Below, in pieces: positions 1 to 7,075 of a stretch of DNA of 19,861 nt. The notes beneath the pieces were generated by a model that was not told the origin of the DNA, did not search any database, and saw only the letters and a program-made list of their open reading frames with translations. Positions within the stretch are counted from its first letter, which is position 1, and each line of letters begins with the position of its first letter. A program made the position numbers and the translations under genes. The DNA comes from K23-9 sp964460665. Lineage in GTDB: Bacteria > Planctomycetota > Planctomycetia > Pirellulales > Pirellulaceae. The stretch spans positions 1-19,861 of the forward strand of contig CAYWSL010000106.1 in assembly GCA_964460665.1 (NCBI GenBank). Reading direction: 5' to 3'.

Positions 1-45
1 GAGTCCCCTTGCACAGAGTCCCCTTGCACAGAGTCCCCTTGCACA
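1..45 (-). repeat. Three perfect 15-bp tandem repeats, continuing off the edge
   Basis: The unit GAGTCCCCTTGCACA occurs three times without a mismatch at 1-15, 16-30 and 31-45, and the next six bases (gactcg) diverge. On the minus strand it lies in frame in the membrane protein and encodes SVQGD per unit. The array may continue to the left of the window. Identity at the DNA level suggests recent slippage expansion. Confidence 0.9.
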
Positions 46-980
46 GACTCGATCATCTGAAGATCCATGTCGGCATCGCCGGGAACGGCAACTTCATTCA
101 GCAGATCATCGTTACCGACTGGATCCGTGTTCAGACTGACCGAAGCGTGACTGCTACCGACCGGATCAAGCGCAGCGTCAGAACCATTGCCGGGATCAAA
201 AACATTAGGTGCAGCGACACTCGGATCACTATCCGCAATCGGCTTCGGTGGCTTGTGTGTTGCCTGGTAAAGCACGGCACCGATGGCGGCGACGCATGCG
301 GCCATGGCGGCAGCGAAGAGATGACGCCGCAGCGACGATGCTGGCTTGACGGATCGTCTCCGTTGTTTCCTTGGCAATTGTGAGTCGTCGTTTTCCGCCG
401 GTTCAGCCTTGGATCCGCGTACCGACGCGTCCATCACCGCGGCTTGCGGCGCCGGATCGAATTGATCGCGAAACTGAATGATGTGCTGCAGCGATTCTGG
501 ATCGGGCTGAGGCCAGTCGGCGGTAGGTGAAACGCGAAACGCAAACCCATTGCACGCCAGTTCGCCCGTCGGATTGACTTGCCATCGATCCGAATCAATT
601 GGCGGCAGCGGCTTGCCAGTATCTTCGTGATGAACGATCGCCGCGTAACACAATTGCTTGCACCAACCGTCCAAGATGTCCGAGGGTGGCTGTCCCAATC
701 GATCCAAAACGCAGCTCAGGCTTTCGGTCCCCGCATCGGAATCTACAGCGACCAAATGCAATGGCCGATCCGCTTCAGAGCTGGCGAGCTGCGAAGACTT
801 GGCTAGCAAAGCCGGACCAGGTAACAGCGATTCAGCTAACAGCGATTCGGTGGCGGCTCTGGGATCCAGTTTCCCGGCGTGAACTTGCGCCAGAATTTCC
901 TTCAGCTGCTGTGGGTCGAGCGATGCTAAAAAATCGTTATTTACGATGCTGTCGATCGGTGGTTCGTTTTCTGGGCTCAT
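1..980 (-). CDS. Single-pass membrane protein of unknown function, C-terminus beyond the window
   Basis: The frame is open from the ATG at 980-978 to the window edge, giving about 326 residues with no stop. I do not recognise the family. The N-terminal ~200 residues are soluble and acidic/mixed (start MSPENEPPIDS). They include an early helix around LDPQQLKEILAQVHAGKLDP and a 15-bp internal duplication giving ESLLAESLL near residues 45-53. A basic stretch (RKQRRR, residues 204-209) precedes one hydrophobic segment at about 221-240 (LFAAAMAACVAAIGAVLYQA), so the N-terminus should be cytoplasmic and the rest extracytoplasmic. The outer part is Asp/Ser/Pro-rich and reaches perfect VQGDS repeats at the edge. 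The layout (soluble N-terminus, one helix, low-complexity outer linker) resembles the sigma-linked VWA protein at 7076-10087, but no sequence similarity is evident. The reading frame is well supported; the function is unknown. Confidence 0.75.
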   Translation of the reverse strand, partial: MSPENEPPIDSIVNNDFLASLDPQQLKEILAQVHAGKLDPRAATESLLAESLLPGPALLAKSSQLASSEADRPLHLVAVDSDAGTESLSCVLDRLGQPPSDILDGWCKQLCYAAIVHHEDTGKPLPPIDSDRWQVNPTGELACNGFAFRVSPTADWPQPDPESLQHIIQFRDQFDPAPQAAVMDASVRGSKAEPAENDDSQLPRKQRRRSVKPASSLRRHLFAAAMAACVAAIGAVLYQATHKPPKPIADSDPSVAAPNVFDPGNGSDAALDPVGSSHASVSLNTDPVGNDDLLNEVAVPGDADMDLQMIESVQGDSVQGDSVQGD

Positions 981-1367
981 GTTTTTTCGATCAAAACACC
1001 GCTAGCAAGAGGGCAATGAAGCACGTCTGAGTCTAGCGGATCAACCTGTAGCACCTGAATGTTCCGCAAAGTTTTCCTACCTAGAACGACCGGAATAACC
1101 AAATGCTGCGGGCCGAATGTGCCGATAAGTCCGCCTGGAGCGGTTGTTCTCGTTCTATGGATCGTATTGACGACCCTACGACGTGGGAACCGTTTCGGTA
1201 GCGAAACCGGGGGGATGATTGGTCGCTGTTCACAAGAACATGGCTGATCAGGATGAAGCTTTATCGCTGAATCCTTCGCACATTCGACGTGTTGTTTGAT
1301 GCGATGCCCCGCAACTGAATGAATCGGCCCAGTTCGTGAAGCGGCCACGGTCGCGGAGACGTTTGCA
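981..1367. other. Intergenic region between divergent genes
   Basis: This 387-bp stretch lies between the start of the minus-strand membrane protein and the start of the BBP7 protein, so it should hold both promoters. I could not identify a convincing -35/-10 pair. A small hairpin, GTTTCG-gtag-CGAAAC, sits near 1193-1208. A minus-strand reading frame crosses the region and ends in a TGA that overlaps the membrane protein's ATG as ATGA, but its codon pattern is not convincing. A Shine-Dalgarno-like GGAG at 1355-1358 serves the BBP7 gene. Confidence 0.5.
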
Positions 1368-3017
1368 ATGCAACGAATGATTGAAAACAAAACTGAAAAC
1401 TTCCCACACGCTCGCTTCGCCCAAGCGTTGTCACTGCTGGCAGCGATTGTGCTTTGGACGGTGGCCGACGTTTCAACTGCCAGTGGGCAGGTAGTACAAG
1501 CTGACTATGACTATCAGGGCAGCGGCTTGGTTGTTCCAGCAGGATTGGCACCGCCTCAAACGCTCGGCCACGTGATGCCTCCACCCCAAGTCCCCGGCGG
1601 CGTCATTCCAGCGGGCTACTACCCCAGCGGCGGTGACACCGGTTGCAGTAGCATGGGCGGTGGCTGCGATGGCATGTACGGCAGTGGTGGTGGCATGTAC
1701 GGCGGCGGTGGTGGCTTGCTGGGCAGTGGTGGTTTGCACGGGGGCGGTGGTGGCTTGCTGGGTAATGGTGGGATCAGGAATGGTCACGGCGACGGACAGG
1801 TTGGCGGCCTTTTCGGGGCTGTTACTGGCGGTGGACTTCGCTGCGGCGGCTGCGGTCAAAACGGCTGCCGATTCTGTGGCGGACTTCGTAGCTTGCGACA
1901 CATGTGCGTTTTCTGTCGCGGGCAGGGCTGTAGTGCCTGTCAGTTGCTGCAACAAAGCAGACAAAACGGACAAGGGGCGATCTCGTTAATCGGCGGCGGC
2001 ATCTTTGGCGCACTTGCTAACCTGCGTCCTTATACCGAAGCTGGCCTTTGCTCTCAGCGTTGGTTCGACGCTTCGATCGGTGCTAGCTTCCTCGGACACA
2101 CAAACTCTGCATCAGGACCTGACGCGATCACCTCGCGCGGCGTATCCGGTCCCACCGTCTTGAGCCTGGGTGATGTCGATACCGGTGGGTTGACCACTGG
2201 TTTCCGCCTAACCGGAAATCTAATCTTTGGTGGTGCAGGGGCGAATATCGAAGGCATTTGGACTGGCGGACACGACTGGAGCGGCCAGGCACTCGTGCGT
2301 GACAGCGACCCAGTGTTCTTCTCGTTCATTAGTGAATTCGGCACACTACCACTAAACGGCTTCGATGACACTGACCGATCGCTTCAGCATTCGTTAAGAA
2401 ACGAAAGCGAGTACGACAGTGTTGAACTGAACTATCGACGCCGTACCGTTTGGCCCTACTGCCGATTCCAAAGCTCGTGGCTGGTCGGTCTTCGATACAT
2501 CCGCTTCGAGGACAATCTGCTGTACGAAACGCTGGGCGAAAACAACAACACGGTCAACGCATCGCTACCACGATTCTTTTCCTCGGATGACCGAACTGAA
2601 AACAGAATGTTCGGTGCTCAGGTTGGTGGCGACTTCTGGTGGAACATCATGCCAGGAGTGTCAATGGGCATCGGCGGCAAGCTGGGTGCGATGAAAAACA
2701 ACCTGGACCGCACCACGGTCCTGACAGCAAACTCGCTGAACACGCTCGCCACACCAGGAACGACCACCCTGGAAAACAGTGAGCACGAAACTTCGTTCTT
2801 TGGCGAATTCGAGTACAAGCTCTCTTATCGACTGAGTCACTCGTGGGCCATTCGCACGGCTTATCATGCAGTCGCGATTGACGAAGTATCTTTTGGCGGA
2901 ATCGATGCAGCGACCACACGTCAATTCGTCCTTGGCAACACCATTGGGGACAGCCCAAACAGTTTCGGTTCGCTAGTCGTTCAAGGTTTCACGGTAGATG
3001 TTGAGTACATTTGGTAG
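1368..3017 (+). CDS. BBP7 family (DUF1551) outer-membrane beta-barrel protein with Gly/Cys-rich N-terminal region
   Basis: This is a predicted secreted cell-envelope protein of 549 residues. A signal peptide covers about residues 1-40 (hydrophobic core ALSLLAAIVLWTVA, likely cleavage near ASG-Q). A Gly-rich block at about 86-150 repeats GGGGGLLG(S/N)GG. It is followed by a Cys-rich segment at about 158-192 with CGGCGQNGC, CRFCGG and CVFCRGQGCSAC. The remaining ~325 residues match the planctomycete BBP7/DUF1551 family: an opening RWFDASIGASFLG strand, the SVELNYRRR motif, a WLVGLRYIRFED strand, and a terminal FTVDVEYIW ending in an aromatic residue, as barrel proteins do. GGAG at 1355-1358 lies 9 nt before the chosen ATG. 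A strong terminator follows, so it is probably transcribed alone. The family's function is not established. The Cys clusters could bind metal or form disulfides, but that is inference. Confidence 0.9.
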   Translation: MQRMIENKTENFPHARFAQALSLLAAIVLWTVADVSTASGQVVQADYDYQGSGLVVPAGLAPPQTLGHVMPPPQVPGGVIPAGYYPSGGDTGCSSMGGGCDGMYGSGGGMYGGGGGLLGSGGLHGGGGGLLGNGGIRNGHGDGQVGGLFGAVTGGGLRCGGCGQNGCRFCGGLRSLRHMCVFCRGQGCSACQLLQQSRQNGQGAISLIGGGIFGALANLRPYTEAGLCSQRWFDASIGASFLGHTNSASGPDAITSRGVSGPTVLSLGDVDTGGLTTGFRLTGNLIFGGAGANIEGIWTGGHDWSGQALVRDSDPVFFSFISEFGTLPLNGFDDTDRSLQHSLRNESEYDSVELNYRRRTVWPYCRFQSSWLVGLRYIRFEDNLLYETLGENNNTVNASLPRFFSSDDRTENRMFGAQVGGDFWWNIMPGVSMGIGGKLGAMKNNLDRTTVLTANSLNTLATPGTTTLENSEHETSFFGEFEYKLSYRLSHSWAIRTAYHAVAIDEVSFGGIDAATTRQFVLGNTIGDSPNSFGSLVVQGFTVDVEYIW

Positions 3018-3046
3018 TTAACCGATGATCTGGATGTGAAACCAAG

Positions 3047-3081
3047 AAAGCCCGCCCGGTTGACCCAGGCGGGCTTTTTTT
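3047..3081 (+). terminator. Rho-independent terminator after the BBP7 gene
   Basis: Ten-base arms AAAGCCCGCC (3047-3056) and GGCGGGCTTT (3068-3077) pair perfectly around an 11-nt loop. The run of seven T at 3075-3081 overlaps the end of the stem. It lies 30 nt after the stop codon of the BBP7 gene. On the minus strand the following T content is weak, so it mainly serves plus-strand transcription. Confidence 0.92.
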
Positions 3082-3196
3082 ACGGCCCATTGAAATCAGG
3101 TCAATCAACCAGCAGCATTCGCGTTATACGATACGCCTACAGTTCCCCAGTCCGCGGGTTTCGCTACGCGGCAGGGAAATACACAAGCAGCGACGC

Positions 3197-3949
3197 CTAT
3201 TGCGTTCGCAGGCGAATCAGTAGGTCGTTCAATTCTGAACGTGCCGATGGCGTTTCGGGCAGAGTTGATTTGCTGGCTGCTGCATCAAGGCGTTCAAACA
3301 AACCCTGAACTTGCTTTTCGTGCCGATCAAAATCGCCAGGCGGCAATGGCTCCTTCTCTTTGCCGTTTGCTTTCAACTTGACCAAGTCGTCCACCAATGG
3401 AACAGAGAACTCGCTGTTCAATACCGACACGTTGGCTTCGATTCGTCCGGTCTGCATCAAGTGAATCCCGGTCATCAGGACGCGGTACGTGTACAACAGC
3501 GGCTTTACAAATTGCGTGTCCGCGTTTTTGAATAGCTTCCACTGACTATGGGCAAACCCGTTGTAGTGATACGCGTGGTTTCGTGTGATGCATCCAGGCA
3601 CGATCGATTTCAATTCATCGAACTCTGGCGTCGTATGAATGACCAGCGGTGAAAACACTTGCTCCAGCACGTAGCCGTTCTTGCGCAGCAAAAGCTTGAA
3701 GAACTTCTTGGCGTCATGTGTTACCAAATCAATTTCCAGTCCGTCATCGATGCCAGACTTGCTGACCGTTTCATCGTGCTGATCCAGGCTTAGCACGTTG
3801 CTGAGCGGCAATAGGTGCACCCCACGCAGGTCGAAGTCCGAGTCGGCTGATGGGAACCCGTACAAGTGCGCGCCGCTGATCGTCGCGAACAACAACGGAT
3901 ACGGATGCCGCTGAACTTGCGACTGGAGCTTGTCAGTGGGAAGTGGCAT
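3197..3949 (-). CDS. RlaP/YcgL-type nucleotidyltransferase (short paralogue)
   Basis: A 250-residue predicted nucleotidyltransferase of the DNA polymerase beta superfamily. The fold's signature is visible: a glycine turn (ISGAHLYGF, residues 24-32, with SG in place of the usual GS) followed by the metal-binding pair D38 and D40 in SADSDFDLRG. A third candidate acidic residue is D74 in LEIDLVTHD. The following helix and LEQVFSPL motif (95-102) align by eye with LECLYTPL in the neighbouring longer protein, and both then carry a C-terminal helical half. The family (PF10127) was named RlaP for a proposed role in RNA repair, transferring nucleotides to RNA ends; the substrate here is unknown. It is the last of three genes read in one direction, 34 nt after the longer paralogue. 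The start has only a weak ribosome-binding site, which suits translation within an operon. Confidence 0.85.
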   Translation of the reverse strand: MPLPTDKLQSQVQRHPYPLLFATISGAHLYGFPSADSDFDLRGVHLLPLSNVLSLDQHDETVSKSGIDDGLEIDLVTHDAKKFFKLLLRKNGYVLEQVFSPLVIHTTPEFDELKSIVPGCITRNHAYHYNGFAHSQWKLFKNADTQFVKPLLYTYRVLMTGIHLMQTGRIEANVSVLNSEFSVPLVDDLVKLKANGKEKEPLPPGDFDRHEKQVQGLFERLDAAASKSTLPETPSARSELNDLLIRLRTQ

Positions 3950-3983
3950 GCTGTGAACGTCTTCTTCAGTAGGGATCTGCGGG

Positions 3984-4940
3984 CTACGGCAATTCCGATT
4001 CGATCGCCAATCGGCGTGCCTTGATTAGCAGCTCGTTCGCCCGTTCGTAGTTGGGACGTTCGGGCAAATTCGTTTTGTCGAAGGCGGCCGTGAATTGCTT
4101 TTGCAAATCTTGTCGCCATCGATCGGCTTCGTCAAAAGCGACTTCACCGCGTTTGATCGCCAATAACTGCTCGCGATCGCTGCCGACATCAACGCTCACC
4201 AAGCCTTTTTGCAGAACATTGCGGCCCGAAATCAGCAGCCGTATCAAGTGCATGACGTGCTTCCACTTCACGCGACCTTGATTGCGGATATCTGATTGGA
4301 TCTTCTTGAACTGCGACGCGACATAGCCGCTGTAAGTCTGGTAGACCAGTTTCGACAGAAAAATCTCGCGGTTGTCCAACAACTCTTGGGCCATCGGTGT
4401 GACGGTTTCGACTAGGGGAGTGTAGAGACACTCCAGTACGTTCGGGTTCGCCTTGAGCGCCATCACGATGAACTTTTGCAGTTCCCAGTAGGCTTCTTGC
4501 GTGGCGTCGTTTTCCAACTGCTCCGGAACGCCGTACAACGACCAATGTCTGTCAGCCGGCGGAAGATAGATCCCACGGCGGTCTGTGTCGCTGTTTTCGT
4601 CTTCCAATCCGAACGCTCGCGAGCCGACAACACAGCGATAGATCACGCGGTCGACCAGATCAGTCGCCCCAAAAACTCGATCACCCAGACCGCTGTCAGC
4701 ATTTGGCCTGCCGTCAGCCATTGGGCCAAGTTTGTACTCGGTCAACAACTGCAATTGGTCGTGATGCAGCCTTGCCTCGAAGCCATCCGCGAACCGCACT
4801 CGGTAGGCATGGCTTGCATCGGTTGGCGACTTTACGATCACGCCCACCGCACCGGCGGGATGAGCGATTCGTTCGCCCTGCCCGGCAACTTGCTTCAACG
4901 AAACGACTTGTGTGCCAGGCGAAAAGATGAACGGTGCCAT
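3984..4940 (-). CDS. RlaP/YcgL-type nucleotidyltransferase with N-terminal beta domain (long paralogue)
   Basis: A 318-residue predicted nucleotidyltransferase homologous to its downstream neighbour. Residues 106-111 (GSRAFG) and D118/D120 in ENSDTDRRGIYLPP form the canonical GS...DxD active-site signature. LECLYTPLVE (169-178) matches LEQVFSPLVI in the shorter protein, and the C-terminal half is helical and rich in basic residues. The first ~70 residues are extra: a small, probably all-beta module (VVSLKQVAGQGERIAHPAGAVG, then YRVRFADGFEARL). It looks like an SH3/KOW- or CarD-like barrel and may bind nucleic acid or protein; this domain call is inference. The gene starts 19 nt after the aminotransferase stop and is followed 34 nt later by the short paralogue, so the three are probably co-transcribed. 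The family has a proposed RNA-repair role, but no RNA ligase is visible in this window. Confidence 0.85.
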   Translation of the reverse strand: MAPFIFSPGTQVVSLKQVAGQGERIAHPAGAVGVIVKSPTDASHAYRVRFADGFEARLHHDQLQLLTEYKLGPMADGRPNADSGLGDRVFGATDLVDRVIYRCVVGSRAFGLEDENSDTDRRGIYLPPADRHWSLYGVPEQLENDATQEAYWELQKFIVMALKANPNVLECLYTPLVETVTPMAQELLDNREIFLSKLVYQTYSGYVASQFKKIQSDIRNQGRVKWKHVMHLIRLLISGRNVLQKGLVSVDVGSDREQLLAIKRGEVAFDEADRWRQDLQKQFTAAFDKTNLPERPNYERANELLIKARRLAIESELP

Positions 4941-4959
4941 GCTTTAGTTTGGCTACGGT

Positions 4960-6117
4960 CTAGGCAGCCATTCGAGAACTCGATGCGTAGAACCCTGCGA
5001 TCGTGTCAATCACTCGCGACTGTTGATCGGCGGTCAACGAAGGGAAGATCGGCAGGTTCAGAATCTCTGAACACGCACGCTCGGTTTCAGGAAGTGTGCT
5101 GCCGTCTACGTTTAAGTTAGCAAAGCACTCTTGCTGGTGCATCGGGACCGGATAGTAGATTTCGCTGCTGACGCCGCGCTCGGACAAGTACGCGCGAAGT
5201 GCATCACGACGGCCTCCGGCGATACGAACGCCGAACTGGTTCCATACATGAAACGCGTTGGGATCGTGATGCGGTAATGTGATAGCACTGCTGTCGACCA
5301 AATTCGCGCTCGACAACATTTCGCTATAACGTGCGGCGGCCGCTGTGCGATTCTTGACCGCCTCGGGCAAGTGCCGCAGCTTGACACGCAGGACGGCTGC
5401 TTGGAATGTGTCCAAGCGACTGTTGATTCCCACGACTTGGTGGTAGTAGCGCGGGCGCATTCCGTGCCCGGCGAATAGTCGCAACCGATCGGCCATCTCC
5501 GCATCGTAGGATGTCAGCATGCCTCCATCGCCCATCCCGCCCAAATTTTTGGTGGGATAGAAACTAAAGCAACCAACAGTTCCCCAACTGCCAGCTGGCC
5601 GCGAATGATAGGCAGCGCCAATCGCTTGGGCAGCATCTTCGATCACGGGAATGTCGTGGTCACCAGCAATCTGGCAAATGCGATCAATCTGCGCGCACTG
5701 CCCAAACAAGTGAACCGGGATGATCGCTTTGGTTCGGGAAGTGATCGCTTCAGCAATTCGGATCGGATCGACGTTGAACGTATCGGGACAGATGTCGGCG
5801 AAAACAGGCGTCGCACCCAGGCGGACGATGCAGCTAACCGACGCAAAGAAGGTAAAGCTAGGTACGATCACTTCGTCGCCTGGACCTATGTTCAGTGACA
5901 TGAGTGCCAGTAGTAAAGCATCGCTACCAGAAGCACATCCAACGGCGTGTTCGACTTGCGAATAGGCCGCGACTTCGTTTTCCAGTTCTTTTACATCGGG
6001 GCCAAACAGGAACCGGCCGCTATCGACGACTGCAGCGATTGCTTGGACGAACTCATCGCGATGCGGTTGGTTGTCCAGGTTGATGTTCAGTAGAGGGACG
6101 TTATCTTGATTCGCCAT
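4960..6117 (-). CDS. DegT/DnrJ/EryC1/StrS family PLP-dependent aminotransferase
   Basis: A 385-residue fold-type I aminotransferase that converts a keto-sugar nucleotide to an amino-sugar, usually for surface polysaccharide or O-antigen synthesis. Visible features are GCASGSDALLLAL (60-72, cofactor phosphate binding), PSFTFFAS (86-93), EDAAQAIGA with D161 positioned for the pyridine nitrogen, and the Schiff-base lysine K190 in FYPTKNLGGMGDGG. NSRLDTFQAAVL (232-243) and the C-terminal YYPVPMHQQ are also family hallmarks. The length is normal for the family. GGAAGG at 6126-6131 stands 8 nt from the ATG and supports the start. The exact sugar substrate cannot be told from sequence alone; WbpE- or FdtB-like roles are possible. 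It leads a three-gene unit with two nucleotidyltransferases, an unusual partner choice since those are not sugar-nucleotide enzymes. Confidence 0.92.
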   Translation of the reverse strand: MANQDNVPLLNINLDNQPHRDEFVQAIAAVVDSGRFLFGPDVKELENEVAAYSQVEHAVGCASGSDALLLALMSLNIGPGDEVIVPSFTFFASVSCIVRLGATPVFADICPDTFNVDPIRIAEAITSRTKAIIPVHLFGQCAQIDRICQIAGDHDIPVIEDAAQAIGAAYHSRPAGSWGTVGCFSFYPTKNLGGMGDGGMLTSYDAEMADRLRLFAGHGMRPRYYHQVVGINSRLDTFQAAVLRVKLRHLPEAVKNRTAAAARYSEMLSSANLVDSSAITLPHHDPNAFHVWNQFGVRIAGGRRDALRAYLSERGVSSEIYYPVPMHQQECFANLNVDGSTLPETERACSEILNLPIFPSLTADQQSRVIDTIAGFYASSSRMAA

Positions 6118-6445
6118 ATCGGCAACCTTCCATGGTTTGTGCGCTTGGCGGCAGCTATTGTGGTTCGCTTGTCAGCCCGAATGCGATCGCATCTCGCAAT
6201 CATGTTGTGATTGATCGATCAGACGAGCAGTGGGTCTGGCTAAAAAAACAGCGAAAAGTTGGGGTTTCACACGTCAGAATTAGCTTCCCAAGGCATCATA
6301 GGTCAAGACGATTTTGGTCTTTTCGTTGGTGAATCGTGTCGTCATTTTGGGGAATCGCTGGGAACGCCAATTCTCTAGATTTTCCCTAATAAAGCGAACA
6401 GTAAATCGTTAGCCGCCTGTAACCATAAAATTTCCTGCTTCGAAT
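6118..6445. other. Divergent intergenic region between aminotransferase and ECF sigma factor
   Basis: This 328-bp region separates two divergently read genes and should contain both promoters. It holds two perfect palindromes (6181-6192 and 6212-6221, listed separately) and an AT-rich stretch just before the sigma gene. GGGAAC at 6359-6364 resembles the -35 of an ECF-type promoter, but I see no matching CGTC-like -10, so I do not call a promoter. Confidence 0.5.
6181..6221. promoter_or_regulatory. Pair of perfect palindromes, possible operator
   Basis: ATGCGATCGCAT (6181-6192) and TGATCGATCA (6212-6221) are both perfect palindromes. Their centres are 30 bp apart, about three helical turns, in the upstream region of the minus-strand aminotransferase. 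GATC-containing words are common in this genome, so chance is a real alternative. Confidence 0.25.
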
Positions 6446-6958
6446 ATGAGCCCAACTCCCACTGCTTGGTCAGCGGAAGCCATCGAACGTCTCGTGCAGC
6501 AGTACGAACGTCCGCTATTGGCGTACGCCAACAAGATGCTTGGTGGTGACTGGCAGGGGGCCCAAGATGCCGTCCAAGAAACTTTTTTGCGGTTGTGCCG
6601 GGCCGATCGAGACAAGATCGAATCTCGCGTCGCCCCGTGGCTGTACTCGGTATGCCGGAGTCGAGTGATTGATATGCAAAGAACCAACCACTCCACGCCT
6701 GTGGACACGTCGGACATGCATGTCGCTGACACGACCCCCGACGCATCGCAGGCCATTAGTGCAAACGAAGAACACGAACAACTAGCTGTCATGGTAGATC
6801 AACTGTCGCCGCGCCAGCAGGAAGTGCTACGACTGCGAATGCAAGCCGGGCTCAGCTACCGCGAGATCGCGGAGGTCACCGGACTGACCTCTAGCAACGT
6901 TGGCTTTCACTTGCACGCTGCGGTTCGCAAACTTCGCGACTCGCTAGCAGTCAGTTAG
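6446..6958 (+). CDS. ECF (sigma-70 family) RNA polymerase sigma factor
   Basis: A 170-residue extracytoplasmic-function sigma factor that directs RNA polymerase to a dedicated set of promoters. Region 2 covers about residues 13-80: AYANKMLGGDWQGAQDAVQETFLRLCR contains the DAVQETFLRL core-binding motif, and APWLYSVCRSRVIDMQR contributes to -10 recognition. A loose linker follows (81-112). Region 4 spans about 113-165, with SPRQQEVLRLRMQAGLSYRE followed by the recognition helix SSNVGFHLHAAVRKLR. The length is normal. No clear Shine-Dalgarno sequence precedes the ATG. The next gene, 117 bp downstream in the same direction, encodes a membrane protein with an anti-sigma-like N-terminus. That is the usual arrangement for an ECF factor and its regulator. 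Confidence 0.95.
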   Translation: MSPTPTAWSAEAIERLVQQYERPLLAYANKMLGGDWQGAQDAVQETFLRLCRADRDKIESRVAPWLYSVCRSRVIDMQRTNHSTPVDTSDMHVADTTPDASQAISANEEHEQLAVMVDQLSPRQQEVLRLRMQAGLSYREIAEVTGLTSSNVGFHLHAAVRKLRDSLAVS

Positions 6959-6969
6959 CCCGATTCACA

Positions 6970-7036
6970 CGCTTACCACACCACACACACGCTTACCGCA
7001 TCACACACGCTTACCACACCACATACGCTTACCGCA
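6970..7036 (+). repeat. Four copies of CGCTTACC(A/G)CA between sigma factor and VWA gene
   Basis: Copies of CGCTTACC(A/G)CA lie at 6970-6980, 6990-7000, 7009-7019 and 7026-7036, at intervals of 20, 19 and 17 bp, joined by short CA-rich spacers. The whole array sits in the 117-bp space between the two genes. It may be slippage-derived or a set of binding sites. No gene is encoded here. Confidence 0.8.
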
Positions 7037-7075
7037 TCGGCGGACCAAGCAACTTGAATCAACAAGACTTTCGAT

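Noticed and set aside
977..1390. A 137-codon minus-strand frame whose TGA overlaps the ATG of the left-edge membrane protein (ATGA), as in translationally coupled genes
   Set aside because: Its start overlaps the divergent BBP7 coding start, third-position base use is mixed, and the protein has no recognisable motif. The overlap could be chance. Conservation in a relative would revive it.
1473..1973. A 166-codon minus-strand frame rich in Ala and Thr, opposite the Gly-rich BBP7 segment
   Set aside because: It is the complement of repeated GGC/GGT glycine codons, which cannot form stops on that strand. The plus-strand protein has a signal peptide and family match.
6964..7037. CRISPR-like appearance of the CGCTTACC repeats
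   Set aside because: Units are only 11 bp, spacers are 6-9 bp and themselves CA-repetitive, and there are no cas genes.
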